Source: Paenilisteria newyorkensis
GTDB lineage: Bacteria; Bacillota; Bacilli; Lactobacillales; Listeriaceae
Length of the DNA: 62,772 nt
Direction of reading: 5' to 3'
Assembly: GCF_000766145.1 (NCBI RefSeq)
Contig: NZ_JNFB01000016.1
Location: forward strand, 1-62,772
Shown: piece after piece, positions 52,053 to 61,684 of the stretch
Numbering within the stretch: the first letter of the stretch is position 1
Layout of the letters: each line of letters opens with the position of its first letter
Notes under the pieces: model-generated
Told to the model about the DNA's origin: nothing
The model's input: the letters and a program-made list of their open reading frames with translations, nothing else
Database searches by the model: none
Made by a program: the position numbers and the translations under genes

Positions 52053-54392
52053 TTAAATCGTCCTCCGAAACTCATAAAAATGAATCGCATTCACATCCAA
52101 ATAAGCATAAAACGACCAATCATCCGTCATCACTTCATCGCTCACCGAAAGCTTTGGAACCGAGGCCTGTGCCGCATAATCTAGCACTTCCTGATCTAAT
52201 CCATGCCGACTATTCAGCTCCCAATACATCGAATAAAGCGCACCATTATCCCGATCAAACTGAAACATCCGCAATTGATAATGCCCCGGCAAAAGCCCCT
52301 TCAAACGAATATGCGACTCCTTCCGATAATCCTGCAAAAGCGAATCCTCCACCGAATAAAGCGGATTAAAATGCGTACAGTTCAGCAAAACCAACTGATA
52401 CCCATCCTCAAACTCCGTCAAAACAAAATCATTCCCACAAGCCACAAGCTCCCCACACAGCCGTTCCTTAAATTTTAGCGCATAAAAAGCAGGGCGTTTC
52501 CCGTTGAAAAAATGGAACAATTCCAGGCCATCCAATCGAATATTCCGTTCCTTCCACTCATCCTCATGCAGCTCCGTATTAATCCAAAAACCAAGCCCAG
52601 CTACTTCCGAACTCACAGCAAGCACCGTCTGAAAAATCAATGCCCCCCGAAAAAAAGTCCCATTCGTATAACGCGTGTTTCCCGTCAACGTATTCCAATT
52701 AATGAGAATGAGCGGCTTATCCAAGTGATGCGACCGCAAATACTGCTTCAATTTCCGCGTTTTCGACAACACATAATCCCGCGTCACCATGAATTCCTCG
52801 TGCGCACTCTTACTAAAATCAACCGCCTCATTTTGGTTCGCATTAAACGCGATAAAATCAATCTGATTCGCCGTCTCCGCCATCCATTCATGGTTCGAAA
52901 GTGGCGCCTCCCGTCGCTCCGAAAATGGCAAATAACTCCCGACCTGAATCCGCACGTCAAAACGCTTCAAAACCGCGCGCAACCTCACATACACACGCTG
53001 CAACTCCTTCTTAGGAATCACTGTCAAATGCTTCTCGAAATACATAAAATACCATCGACTCACAAATTGCCGTCCAAAAACGTGCATCATGTGACGAAGA
53101 AAATGCTCCAATTTTTCAAAAAAAGCCTCCTCATCCACCGCAATTTCCTGATACTCCATCCGAATAAACAATCCCAAATCCAGCTTTTTCAAATACCCAA
53201 TCGCCAAATCCGCGTTCGCATACGGAGAAGAAGTCGGGAGTTTTTCATCCGTCTCCTTATCCGGCAGAAGCGTCGAGCCCTGAATCAAATGCCGAATCCC
53301 GACATACCGCACAGAAAGCTCATCCTTCGCCATCACAAGCTGCGTCTGTACATTCTCCTTCAACACCTCACGCAACTCACCAATCGTCAAAATATGCATC
53401 GCGTCCGGAATCGCAGTCGGCTTACTAGAAGCAATCGAAATCGTCTTTTTCTCAAACGGCGCCTCATCCACAAAATGCACTTGCTCCGCAGCTTGGCGGT
53501 ACGATACCAGTCGCGCCAAAATACTCGGCGATTGCGCCACACGCTTCGTTTGCGTCGTCAACACTTCCGACTTCTCAGCAACGGCGACCCCACCAGCCAA
53601 CGCTTCCTGCCGATACGTAGCAGGCGTTTTTCCATAGTGAGCCTTAAAAGACGTCGTGAAATTCTTCGGCGAGGAAAAACCGTTTTTCTGTGCGATTTGC
53701 GAAATATTAGCCGAACTCGTGCGCAAATCCTCCAAACTATGCTTCAACCGAATCTGCGTCAAATACTGCAGGAAGCCAAGCCCCGTCACTTTTTTGAAAT
53801 AACGCGATAAATAAGAGGTAGACAGAAATTCCTGCTCCGCGATATCCTGCAACGTAATCGGCTCATCAAACTGCTGTTCCAATTGCTGCGTAATGCGTGT
53901 AATCCGCGTATCATGAACGCTAACACCATCCTGCGCCGGCAACTCTTTCTTGAAAAATCGTGTCAGAAGCAACATAATCTGAAAAAGCGCGCTCTGCATC
54001 TCCAATTTACTACTTTCCGCTTTATGCGACTGCGCAATCATCATTTCCGCCAAATACTTCCGCAATAACGTCATCATTTTTTCCCGGCCAGGATCAATCC
54101 GACTCGACACACAATCGAAAGCCAGCTGAAAATAATCCGCATAATACGACGTGAAAAAAGGACTCGTAATATGTAAGCGAATCACAATCGTATCTTTGGC
54201 ACCGCGCGCAGTGTAGGCTTCATTATGATTCAGAACAACCAAATCATCCTCACCAAGCGAAAGATCATGCTCCGAAAGCGAAACCACCAGCTCGCCCTGA
54301 ATCACAAAGAGAATCGTTGTGCCAGCATAATCCTCCGGCGCCAAATACGTTACGTTTTCAAGCTGAATCGAGTAATCATCTTTTCTCCCCAC
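52053..54392 (-). CDS. AraC-family regulator with C-terminal glycosidase-like region
   Basis: A 779-residue protein in three parts: an N-terminal cupin-like sensor (residues about 1-120), an AraC-type double helix-turn-helix (about 165-265, with SLSRYFKKVTGLGFLQYL-type and FSSPKNFTTSFKAHYGKTPATYR-type helices), and a long C-terminal part (about 320-770) that looks like a GH39-type TIM barrel. The barrel may bind a carbohydrate ligand rather than cleave it. Start is GTG with AGGAGG 8 bases upstream. It probably controls the neighbouring MFS and amidohydrolase genes, but no operator was identified. Confidence 0.85.
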   Translation of the reverse strand: MGRKDDYSIQLENVTYLAPEDYAGTTILFVIQGELVVSLSEHDLSLGEDDLVVLNHNEAYTARGAKDTIVIRLHITSPFFTSYYADYFQLAFDCVSSRIDPGREKMMTLLRKYLAEMMIAQSHKAESSKLEMQSALFQIMLLLTRFFKKELPAQDGVSVHDTRITRITQQLEQQFDEPITLQDIAEQEFLSTSYLSRYFKKVTGLGFLQYLTQIRLKHSLEDLRTSSANISQIAQKNGFSSPKNFTTSFKAHYGKTPATYRQEALAGGVAVAEKSEVLTTQTKRVAQSPSILARLVSYRQAAEQVHFVDEAPFEKKTISIASSKPTAIPDAMHILTIGELREVLKENVQTQLVMAKDELSVRYVGIRHLIQGSTLLPDKETDEKLPTSSPYANADLAIGYLKKLDLGLFIRMEYQEIAVDEEAFFEKLEHFLRHMMHVFGRQFVSRWYFMYFEKHLTVIPKKELQRVYVRLRAVLKRFDVRIQVGSYLPFSERREAPLSNHEWMAETANQIDFIAFNANQNEAVDFSKSAHEEFMVTRDYVLSKTRKLKQYLRSHHLDKPLILINWNTLTGNTRYTNGTFFRGALIFQTVLAVSSEVAGLGFWINTELHEDEWKERNIRLDGLELFHFFNGKRPAFYALKFKERLCGELVACGNDFVLTEFEDGYQLVLLNCTHFNPLYSVEDSLLQDYRKESHIRLKGLLPGHYQLRMFQFDRDNGALYSMYWELNSRHGLDQEVLDYAAQASVPKLSVSDEVMTDDWSFYAYLDVNAIHFYEFRRTI

Positions 54393-54467
54393 AAAAATCG
54401 CCTCCTGATAACTCTATTATACCGAAAAAATTGGAAATAAAAAGTATCCGTTTTTCGACCGTTTTCC

Positions 54468-54497
54468 TTGGACAAAAAGGATAAAAAAGACTATAAT
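54468..54497 (+). promoter_or_regulatory. Sigma-A promoter of clpB
   Basis: TTGGAC and a consensus TATAAT separated by 18 bases. Transcription should begin about 54504, giving a leader of roughly 110 nt. Confidence 0.75.
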
Positions 54498-54505
54498 AAC
54501 TATAT

Positions 54506-54522
54506 GGTCAGTAAAGGTCAGA
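54506..54522 (+). promoter_or_regulatory. CtsR operator
   Basis: GGTCAGT-AAA-GGTCAGA is a tandem heptad separated by three bases, matching the CtsR box (R)GTCAAA-NAN-(R)GTCAAA in spacing and in the GGTCA core. It covers the predicted start of transcription. Confidence 0.82.
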
Positions 54523-54615
54523 TTAGAAAAAACTCGTTCTTAGAGCGGAGGATTTTTCACGGATGACCACTTATAATGGAAACTATAATCATTTGAAACG
54601 AGGTGCGTCAAACTT

Positions 54616-57210
54616 ATGGAAATGCAGAAATTTACACAACAAGTCCAGGAGACGATCGCGTCAGCTCAACAATTAGCCATCGAAGGCAAACAACAACAAA
54701 TCGACACGCTACATGTATTCGCGGCACTTTTAGAGCATAGCGATTTTGCGAAGCGGGTGTATGAAGTCGCGGAAGTAGACGCGAAACAGTTACTAAAAAC
54801 AATACAAAACGAAATAGAAAAATTACCGAGCGTGACGGGAAGCAATGTGCAGTACGGCCAAGCGATGAGTTCTTCGCTGTACGAATTGGTGGCAGATGCT
54901 GAGAAAGAACGTCAAAAATTAGAAGACGATTACGTATCCACGGAGCACTTATTGCTAGCCGTGATGAACCAGAAAAAAAGCCCAATCACAGAAGCGATAG
55001 GGATTCCGAAAAAACAACTAAACGAAGCAATTTTACAAATCAGAGGAGGAAAACGAGTGACAACACAAAATGCAGAAGAACAATATGAAGCGTTATTAAA
55101 ATACGGTCGTGACTTAGTCGCCGAAGTTCGCACGGGAAAAATCGATCCAGTCATTGGTCGTGACGCCGAAATTCGCAACGTCATCCGAATTTTATCGCGA
55201 AAAACGAAAAATAACCCAGTCTTAATCGGGGAACCAGGCGTTGGTAAAACTGCGATTGTGGAAGGTTTGGCGCAACGGATTGTACGCAAAGATGTGCCAG
55301 AAGGACTGAAAGATAAAACGATTATCTCGCTTGATATCGGCTCCTTGATTGCCGGCGCTAAATATCGCGGTGAATTTGAAGAGCGTTTGAAAGCCGTTTT
55401 ACAAGAAGTGAAAGACAGCGACGGCGAAATTTTGCTATTTATCGATGAAATCCACACGATTGTCGGCGCTGGAAAAACGGATGGCGCGATGGATGCCGGA
55501 AATATGCTGAAACCAATGCTTGCCCGCGGTGAACTTCATTGTATCGGCGCCACAACATTGGACGAATACCGCCAATACATTGAAAAAGACCCAGCCTTAG
55601 AACGCCGATTCCAAAAGGTTCTTGTTCCAGAGCCAACCGTCGAGGATACCGTATCGATTTTGCGCGGTTTGAAAGAACGTTTTGAAATTCATCATGGGGT
55701 TAATATTCACGATAACGCGCTTGTTGCGGCGGCGAGCTTGTCGAATCGCTACATCACGGATCGTTTTTTACCAGATAAGGCGATTGATTTGGTCGATGAG
55801 GCCTGCGCTACGATTCGCGTGGAAATTGACTCGATGCCAAGTGAACTTGACGAAGTAACGCGCAAAGTGATGCAGCTGGAAATCGAAGAAGCAGCGCTAA
55901 AAGAAGAGAAGGACCCAGCGAGTGAGCGCCGTTTGGAAATGTTGCAAAAAGAACTCGCAGATTACAAAGAAGAAGCCCACAAGATGAAATCCAAATGGGA
56001 ATCTGAGAAGAATGAAATTAGCCAAATCCGTGAAGTTCGCGAACAGATCGATCATTTGCGTCATGAATTAGAGGAAGCGGAGAACAATTATGATTTGAAT
56101 AAAGCCGCTGAACTCCGTCACGGTCGCATTCCTGAGGTTGAGAAGGAATTGGCGCGATTGGAAGAGGAGAACCGCGAGAAGACGGCGAATGAGGATCGAC
56201 TTTTGCAAGAAGAGGTAACGGAGAATGAAATTGCGGATATCGTTGGTAGATGGACCGGGATTCCAGTGGCGAAATTGGTCGAAGGAGAGCGGGAGAAGTT
56301 GCTGAAATTGGCAGATTCGCTCCAAGAAAAAGTCATCGGTCAGGAAAACGCGGTCGGGCTTGTAAGTGACGCAGTGATTCGTGCGCGCGCTGGGATTAAA
56401 GATCCACGACGCCCAATCGGTTCGTTTATTTTCCTAGGCCCAACTGGTGTCGGAAAAACCGAACTTGCCAAAGCGCTGGCCTTCAATCTTTTCGATTCGG
56501 AAGATCATATGATTCGGATTGACATGTCGGAATACATGGAGAAACACGCGGTATCAAGGCTTGTCGGTGCGCCGCCTGGTTATGTCGGTTATGAAGAAGG
56601 CGGTCAGTTAACCGAAGCCGTTCGCCGCAACCCGTACTCGATTATTTTGCTAGACGAAATTGAAAAAGCGCATCCCGACGTGTTCAATATCTTGCTTCAA
56701 GTGCTGGATGATGGCCGGATTACCGATTCCCAAGGACGCCTGATTGACTTTAAAAACACGGTGATCATTATGACGTCGAATATCGGTTCTACGATGTTGC
56801 TGGAACGAACGGTGGATGGTGAAATTTCTGAAAAACTGGAAGAAGATGTCCTCGAAGTTTTGCAAGCCTCGTTTAAGCCTGAATTTTTGAACCGTGTAGA
56901 CGATATTATTCTGTTCAAACCGCTGACACTGGACAATATTAAAGGCATCGTGGAGAAAGTTGTCGCTGAATTGCAAGTCCGCCTCGCGGGTCAAGAAATA
57001 AAGATTACGATGACCGACGATGCGAAACGCTTTATCGCTGAAGAGGCATACGATCCAATTTACGGCGCGCGTCCTTTAAAACGTTATATTACGCGTCAAA
57101 TCGAAACACCACTTGCCCGCGAAATCGTCGCTGGAAAAATTATGCCACATTCTGAAGTCGCGATTACACTACAAGACGGCCGATTTGATTTTGAAATTTT
57201 AGGGGAATAA
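54616..57210 (+). CDS. clpB: ATP-dependent disaggregase ClpB
   Basis: An 864-residue Hsp100 chaperone that pulls proteins out of aggregates with DnaK. Domains in order: N-terminal Clp repeat domain (1-145), first AAA+ module with GEPGVGKTA (about 200-208), the long coiled-coil M-domain (about 400-530), second AAA+ module with GPTGVGKTE (about 605-613), and the C-terminal D2-small domain. There is no IGF loop expected for ClpP binding. Length is normal for ClpB. The CtsR box upstream predicts heat-shock control. Confidence 0.97.
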   Translation: MEMQKFTQQVQETIASAQQLAIEGKQQQIDTLHVFAALLEHSDFAKRVYEVAEVDAKQLLKTIQNEIEKLPSVTGSNVQYGQAMSSSLYELVADAEKERQKLEDDYVSTEHLLLAVMNQKKSPITEAIGIPKKQLNEAILQIRGGKRVTTQNAEEQYEALLKYGRDLVAEVRTGKIDPVIGRDAEIRNVIRILSRKTKNNPVLIGEPGVGKTAIVEGLAQRIVRKDVPEGLKDKTIISLDIGSLIAGAKYRGEFEERLKAVLQEVKDSDGEILLFIDEIHTIVGAGKTDGAMDAGNMLKPMLARGELHCIGATTLDEYRQYIEKDPALERRFQKVLVPEPTVEDTVSILRGLKERFEIHHGVNIHDNALVAAASLSNRYITDRFLPDKAIDLVDEACATIRVEIDSMPSELDEVTRKVMQLEIEEAALKEEKDPASERRLEMLQKELADYKEEAHKMKSKWESEKNEISQIREVREQIDHLRHELEEAENNYDLNKAAELRHGRIPEVEKELARLEEENREKTANEDRLLQEEVTENEIADIVGRWTGIPVAKLVEGEREKLLKLADSLQEKVIGQENAVGLVSDAVIRARAGIKDPRRPIGSFIFLGPTGVGKTELAKALAFNLFDSEDHMIRIDMSEYMEKHAVSRLVGAPPGYVGYEEGGQLTEAVRRNPYSIILLDEIEKAHPDVFNILLQVLDDGRITDSQGRLIDFKNTVIIMTSNIGSTMLLERTVDGEISEKLEEDVLEVLQASFKPEFLNRVDDIILFKPLTLDNIKGIVEKVVAELQVRLAGQEIKITMTDDAKRFIAEEAYDPIYGARPLKRYITRQIETPLAREIVAGKIMPHSEVAITLQDGRFDFEILGE

Positions 57211-57211
57211 A

Positions 57212-57254
57212 AAAAGCGCTTGGCTCAGACTTGCATTCTGGGTCAGGCGTTTTA
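57212..57254 (+). terminator. Probable terminator of clpB
   Basis: A stem of CGCTTGGCTCAGA with TCTGGGTCAGGCG, several pairs being G-U, followed by TTTTAT. Confidence 0.7.
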
Positions 57255-57311
57255 TAATTGGTGAAGTAGGGAACAAGGAATATGAAACGAAACGTGGAGA
57301 GGATGAAAGAA

Positions 57312-58001
57312 ATGAAATTAGTATTGATTCGTCATGGACAAAGTGAATGGAACAAACTGAACCTTTTTACAGGCTGGCATGATGTTGATTTGTCAGAACA
57401 AGGCGTAGAAGAGGCGAAAAAAGCGGGAGAACTGATCAAAGAAGCAGGCCTCCAATTTGACGTTGCCTTCACGTCCGTCCTAACCCGCGCGATTAAGACG
57501 TTGGATTATGCGCTAGAAGGCTCCGAGCAATTATGGATTCCCGTCTACAAATCATGGCGCTTAAACGAACGTCACTACGGCGCGCTCCAAGGCTTGAATA
57601 AACAAGAAACCGCTGATAAATATGGCGCAGATCAAGTCCAACTATGGCGCCGCAGCTATGATACATTGCCACCACTTTTGGAAGAAAATGACGAACGTCA
57701 AGCAAAAAACGATCGCCGTTATCAGTTGTTAGATACGAGTGCGATTCCAACCGGTGAGAATTTGAAAGTAACATTAGAGCGCGTGATTCCATATTGGATG
57801 GACACGATTGCGCCTGAAATCAAGAGTGGTAAACGCGTGGTTATTGCCGCACATGGTAATAGTTTGCGCGCATTGGTGAAGTTCCTCGAAGGCATTAGCG
57901 ACGACGATATTATGGAACTTGAGATTCCGACTGGCGTGCCATTAGTGTACGAATTGGATGATGACTTGAAACCGACGAATAAATATTACTTAGGTGAATG
58001 A
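57312..58001 (+). CDS. gpmA: 2,3-bisphosphoglycerate-dependent phosphoglycerate mutase
   Basis: A 229-residue glycolytic mutase interconverting 3- and 2-phosphoglycerate. The phosphohistidine is His8 in [10 protein letters not shown]; the second catalytic His is in [10 protein letters not shown] near residue 181. [14 protein letters not shown] is typical of the cofactor-dependent type. The ATG at 57312 has AGAGG 9 bases upstream, and an earlier ATG at 57282 would add ten non-conserved residues. Monocistronic. Confidence 0.94.
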   Translation: MKLVLIRHGQSEWNKLNLFTGWHDVDLSEQGVEEAKKAGELIKEAGLQFDVAFTSVLTRAIKTLDYALEGSEQLWIPVYKSWRLNERHYGALQGLNKQETADKYGADQVQLWRRSYDTLPPLLEENDERQAKNDRRYQLLDTSAIPTGENLKVTLERVIPYWMDTIAPEIKSGKRVVIAAHGNSLRALVKFLEGISDDDIMELEIPTGVPLVYELDDDLKPTNKYYLGE

Positions 58002-58019
58002 CTGGATGCAAAATCAGAC

Positions 58020-58058
58020 AAAAAACGCCCAACCCAATTTTTGGGTAGGACGTTTTTT
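58020..58058 (+). terminator. Terminator of gpmA, fused to a repeat module
   Basis: AAAAAACG with CGTTTTTT outer stem and AACCCAA/TTGGGT inner stem, ending in a long T run. The TTGGGTAGGAC box within it (58041-58051) is the conserved left module of repeat copy R2. Confidence 0.8.
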
Positions 58059-58070
58059 TTGCTTTACAAC

Positions 58071-58190
58071 AAATCGAGCGAAAGCGTTTGTATTCAGGCA
58101 GTGTGGTGGAAGCCGGAAGCGGAGCATACTAGTGTAGTGAGAACCGGAAGTCCGCCAGACTGCCTGAATGCGAGCGCTTGCCGCCGATTT
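58071..58190. repeat. Dispersed palindromic repeat, copy R2
   Basis: A 120-bp foldback. Arms 58082-58106 and 58155-58179 form a 25-position stem with one mismatch and three G-U pairs. The inner part of the stem (GCAGTGTGG with CCAGACTGC) differs from copies R1 and R3 on both sides at once. It lies between the convergent gpmA and DUF2929 genes. Confidence 0.85.
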
Positions 58191-58218
58191 TACTCGGGTT
58201 AGGCTCAACACCACTTTT

Positions 58219-58407
58219 TTATTTAATATCGTAGGTTTCGCTTTCTTTTGGCATCAATACAGGAATTAGGAAAATCGCGATAGAGATAGCGACCGCCATA
58301 ATTGTCCCCATTGTGAAATCGTAAGTCGTTGCAATAACCGAAGCCGCAACATACTCAGACATTTGAGCTAAAATAAACACCCAGAAAAATGTAATGATAT
58401 AACGCAT
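58219..58407 (-). CDS. DUF2929 (YjzD-type) small membrane protein
   Basis: A 62-residue protein with two membrane helices (residues 3-27 and about 30-50). The opening MRYIITFFWVF and overall size match the DUF2929/YjzD family, which lies upstream of fabH in Bacillus as it does here. GGAGGTG lies 7 bases before the ATG at 58407. Function unknown, though the conserved neighbourhood suggests a tie to fatty-acid or envelope biology. Confidence 0.82.
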   Translation of the reverse strand: MRYIITFFWVFILAQMSEYVAASVIATTYDFTMGTIMAVAISIAIFLIPVLMPKESETYDIK

Positions 58408-58561
58408 GACACAACACCTCCGTTCAAGGATTCCTCGATTCATTCTAGCATAAAAAGGAGCGATTGAACAAGTATTTGTTTATGGCAAGCTAGGATAAGA
58501 TTAGCTTTCAAGTATAAGAATAATCTCGGGCTTATAAATAAAATGGAAAAGGTCTTGTGAA

Positions 58562-58619
58562 ATTATCATGATAATCGTGTTTTATTAACCACCATGATAA
58601 AATACAATTATCGTGATAA
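58562..58619. promoter_or_regulatory. Cluster of operator-like palindromes
   Basis: ATTATCATGATAAT at 58562-58575 is a perfect 14-base palindrome and TTATCGTGATAA at 58608-58619 a near-perfect one, with a half-site CATGATAA at 58593-58600 between them. They precede a 22-codon open frame. The regulator that would bind them is not in the window as far as I can tell. Confidence 0.55.
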
Positions 58620-58637
58620 ATTGAAAGGTAGTTGACT

Positions 58638-58706
58638 ATGAAAATAGAACCCTTGAGGAAAATATTCGATGTAATATCTAAAGTTGACAATCATAGGTTG
58701 TTTTAA
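58638..58706 (+). CDS. 22-codon open frame, leader peptide or gene stump
   Basis: Encodes MKIEPLRKIFDVISKVDNHR plus two residues and a stop. AAAGGT lies about 9 bases upstream of the ATG and the operator-like palindromes lie just before it. The amphipathic start looks like the N-terminus of a helix-turn-helix protein that has been cut short. No longer frame continues it. Confidence 0.35.
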   Translation: MKIEPLRKIFDVISKVDNHRLF

Positions 58707-59282
58707 GATTTATAGGTAAACGATAAAGTAAACTAGAAGATTTCTATTGTTAAAAATATGAATCTCTGTTAAAATTAGGACCAGGTAATAAAAAAAGCCG
58801 AACATGCCCGTCTATCCCCGACAGAAATAGTGACAAGCATGAAATTGGGATTGACTCCAAGGTAAAGCAAAATCGCCATACTCATTTCTTCGGGTAGGAC
58901 AAAAAATTATGCTTTACGCAAATCGAGCGAAAGCGTTTGTATTCAGGGAGTTTGGTGGAAGCCGGAAGCGGAGCATACTGGTGTATGTGAGAACCGGAAG
59001 TCCGCCAAACTCCCTGAATGCGAACGCTTGTCGCCGATTTATCTTGGGTATACTCTAGACTAATTTTGTCACTATTTCCGAGGGGATGGCGTGTAAGGCT
59101 GGATTGGGAACCGGCTACAAAACCAAAAGCCTCGCCAATTCACCAAACAAAATACGCGAGGCCGGAAAACCCAAAAATTGCCACCAACTCATTCGCAAAA
59201 ACCAGCAATTATACTTTTTATATGTCATATCCCGAAGCGAGTTAAGGCGCTTCACAACTAATTTTTCTTGGAGGAATACGAA
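58707..59282. other. Non-coding region upstream of fabH with nested inverted repeats
   Basis: About 575 bases without a gene. It contains repeat copy R3, an inverted repeat that flanks R3 at some distance (58812-58836 with 59066-59089, core GAAATAGTGACAA), and a GCCTCGC/GCGAGGC hairpin at about 59129-59162. No FapR-type operator was found before fabH. Confidence 0.6.
58920..59040. repeat. Dispersed palindromic repeat, copy R3
   Basis: A 121-bp foldback. Arms 58931-58955 and 59005-59029 pair along all 25 positions with two G-U wobbles. The inner stem is GGAGTTTGG with CCAAACTCC. The TCGGGTAGGAC module lies 19 bases to the left (58890-58900), as in R1 and R2. Confidence 0.88.
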
Positions 59283-60221
59283 ATGAATGCAGGTATTTTA
59301 GGTGTAGGTAAATATGTACCAGAACGCGTCCTTACAAACGCGGATTTAGAAAAAATGATGGATACATCCGACGAGTGGATTCGCTCAAGAACAGGAATCG
59401 AGGAACGCCGCATCGCTCGTGATGATGAATATGTGCACGATATGGCTTATGAAGCAGCCAAAGCAGCGATCGAGAACGCAGGATTAACACCGGCAGACAT
59501 CGATTTAATTATCGTCGCAACAGTAACGCAAGAATCCAATTTCCCGTCTGTGGGAAATATTATTCAAGACCGTCTAGGCGCCAACAAAGCCGCAGCAATG
59601 GATCTCGAAGCCGCATGTGCCGGTTTTACATTCGGAACCGTGACAGCCGCTCAGTTCATCCAAACAGGCGCGTACAAAAATATCGTCGTTGTCGGCGCAG
59701 ATAAACTATCCAAAATTACGGATTGGGACGATCGCAGTACCGCGGTTCTTTTCGGTGATGGAGCAGGCGCAATCGTTATGGGACCAGTATCTGATGGACG
59801 TGGCTTATTATCCTTTGACCTCGGTTCAGACGGATCAGGTGGAAAATACCTCAACCTCAACGAAAAACGCAAACTGTACATGAACGGCCGCGAAGTTTTC
59901 CGATTCGCTGTACGCCAAATGGGTGAAGCATCCCTACGCGTTCTTGAAAAAGCGGGTATGGAAAAAGAAGAATTAGACTTGCTTATCCCGCATCAAGCGA
60001 ACATTCGTATCATGGAAGCATCGCGCGAACGCTTAGATTTACCAGAAGAAAAACTGATGAAAACCGTCCACAAATACGGTAACACATCCGCATCTTCCAT
60101 TGTGCTAGCTTTAGTTGACGCGGTAGAAGAAGGTCGTGTTAAAGACGATGACAACTTATTATTAGTCGGATTCGGCGGCGGCTTAACTTGGGGCGCGCTA
60201 ATCCTTAAATGGGGTAAATAA
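59283..60221 (+). CDS. fabH: 3-oxoacyl-ACP synthase III
   Basis: A 312-residue condensing enzyme that starts fatty-acid synthesis by joining an acyl-CoA with malonyl-ACP. The catalytic triad is visible: Cys112 in [10 protein letters not shown], His237 in LIPHQAN and Asn267 in YGNTSASS. Listeria FabH prefers branched-chain primers. GGAGG precedes the ATG at 59283 by 8 bases. A terminator-like hairpin separates it from fabF. Confidence 0.96.
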   Translation: MNAGILGVGKYVPERVLTNADLEKMMDTSDEWIRSRTGIEERRIARDDEYVHDMAYEAAKAAIENAGLTPADIDLIIVATVTQESNFPSVGNIIQDRLGANKAAAMDLEAACAGFTFGTVTAAQFIQTGAYKNIVVVGADKLSKITDWDDRSTAVLFGDGAGAIVMGPVSDGRGLLSFDLGSDGSGGKYLNLNEKRKLYMNGREVFRFAVRQMGEASLRVLEKAGMEKEELDLLIPHQANIRIMEASRERLDLPEEKLMKTVHKYGNTSASSIVLALVDAVEEGRVKDDDNLLLVGFGGGLTWGALILKWGK

Positions 60222-60233
60222 CGCAAAACAATG

Positions 60234-60270
60234 TCTGGGATAACGCACGATTCAATCCCAGACTATTTTT
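60234..60270 (+). terminator. Terminator between fabH and fabF
   Basis: TCTGGGAT at 60234-60241 pairs with ATCCCAGA at 60255-60262, followed by CTATTTTT. Confidence 0.8.
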
Positions 60271-60317
60271 CAAATTAGGAAGGAAATACGTCTTTTTGAG
60301 AAATCGGATTTCATTTA

Positions 60318-60326
60318 TGATATAAT
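60318..60326 (+). promoter_or_regulatory. Extended -10 promoter of fabF
   Basis: TGATATAAT is a perfect extended -10. A weak TTGAGA lies 19 bases upstream of it. The leader to fabF is about 110 nt. Confidence 0.55.
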
Positions 60327-60440
60327 GAAGGTGTCTTTTTATATTTTGTTATGAGGAATAGCATTTTTTGTATGACCAACTACTGCTAGATTAGCGGAAG
60401 TTATTTTTTGTGTGATAATTGTAGATGAGGAGATGAAAAA

Positions 60441-61679
60441 ATGGAGAAGAAACGTGTGGTAGTAACGGGTGTTGGTGCTGTTACGCCGATAGGTAATGAC
60501 GCCGATACAGCCTGGGAAAATGCCAAAAAAGGTGTGAACGGTGTTGGAGAACTTACACGACTTAATAAAGATGATTTCCCGGTTAAAATCGCTGCGGAAC
60601 TGAAAGATTTTGATATTGAGAAGTATATCGATAAGAAAGATGCGCGCAAAATGGACCGCTTTACGCATTATGCGATTGCAAGTTCGGATATGGCGGTTGC
60701 GGACGCTGGTCTAGTGATTGACGACTCCAATGCAACACGTGTTGGTGTTTGGATTGGCTCGGGGATCGGCGGTATGGAAACATTTGAGACGCAATATGAA
60801 ACCTTTTTAAATCGCGGACATCGCCGTGTTAGCCCATTTTTCGTGCCAATGATGATTCCGGATATGGCGAGTGGTCAAGTATCGATTCGTCACGGCGCAA
60901 AAGGCATTAACTCAGCAACGGTTACGGCTTGCGCGACGGCAACAAACTCGATCGGTGACGCTTTTAAAGTTATTCAACGTGGGGATGCTGATGTGATGAT
61001 TACAGGTGGTGCCGAGGCGCCGATCACAAAAATGTCTGTGGCTGGTTTCGTTGCCAACAAAGCCTTGTCACTTAATCCTGATCCAGAAATAGCATGCCGT
61101 CCATTCGACGTGGATCGCGACGGTTTTATCATCGGAGAAGGCGCTGGTATCTTCATTTTAGAAGAATTAGAACATGCCAAAGCCCGCGGTGCAAAAATTT
61201 ATGCGGAAGTGGTGGGTTACGGCGCGACAGGCGATGCGTACCATATCACAGCGCCAGCTCCAGGTGGAGAAGGTGCCGCTCGTTCGATGCAAATGGCGTT
61301 AAATGACGCAGAAATCGGCGTGGATAGCGTGGACTACATCAATGCCCACGGAACAAGCACGCCGTATAATGACGATTACGAAACACAAGCAATCAAAACT
61401 GTGTTCGGCGATAATGCTAAAAAACTCGCAATCAGCTCCACAAAATCAATGACAGGACACACACTAGGCGCGTCTGGCGGTATTGAAGCCATTTTCAGCG
61501 TGCTAGCAATCCGCGACAGTGTCGTTCCACCAACGATTCATTTAAACAATCCAGACCCAGTTTGCGATTTAGATTACGTTCCAAACGTAGCTCGCGAAAT
61601 GAACGTCGATGTGGCGATGTCCAATTCCTTTGGTTTCGGTGGACACAACGCAACACTAGTATTTAAAAAGTATCAATAA
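60441..61679 (+). CDS. fabF: 3-oxoacyl-ACP synthase II
   Basis: A 412-residue elongating condensing enzyme of type II fatty-acid synthesis. Cys164 in TACATATNS, His in [11 protein letters not shown] and His in [11 protein letters not shown] form the active site, with Lys in STKSMTG. Length and motifs are normal. GAGGAG lies before the ATG. It follows fabH, as in other Firmicutes, but with its own promoter. Confidence 0.97.
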   Translation: MEKKRVVVTGVGAVTPIGNDADTAWENAKKGVNGVGELTRLNKDDFPVKIAAELKDFDIEKYIDKKDARKMDRFTHYAIASSDMAVADAGLVIDDSNATRVGVWIGSGIGGMETFETQYETFLNRGHRRVSPFFVPMMIPDMASGQVSIRHGAKGINSATVTACATATNSIGDAFKVIQRGDADVMITGGAEAPITKMSVAGFVANKALSLNPDPEIACRPFDVDRDGFIIGEGAGIFILEELEHAKARGAKIYAEVVGYGATGDAYHITAPAPGGEGAARSMQMALNDAEIGVDSVDYINAHGTSTPYNDDYETQAIKTVFGDNAKKLAISSTKSMTGHTLGASGGIEAIFSVLAIRDSVVPPTIHLNNPDPVCDLDYVPNVAREMNVDVAMSNSFGFGGHNATLVFKKYQ

Positions 61680-61684
61680 AACGC

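Noticed and set aside
52512-53810. A 432-codon open frame opposite the AraC-family gene
   Set aside because: Same artefact: the translation is Arg/Lys/His-rich low-complexity sequence, while the opposite strand encodes clear helix-turn-helix motifs.
1866-59040. The R repeats considered as CRISPR repeats for the orphan Cas6
   Set aside because: They are single dispersed copies of about 120 bp without regular spacers and do not resemble the Listeria type I-B repeat I remember.
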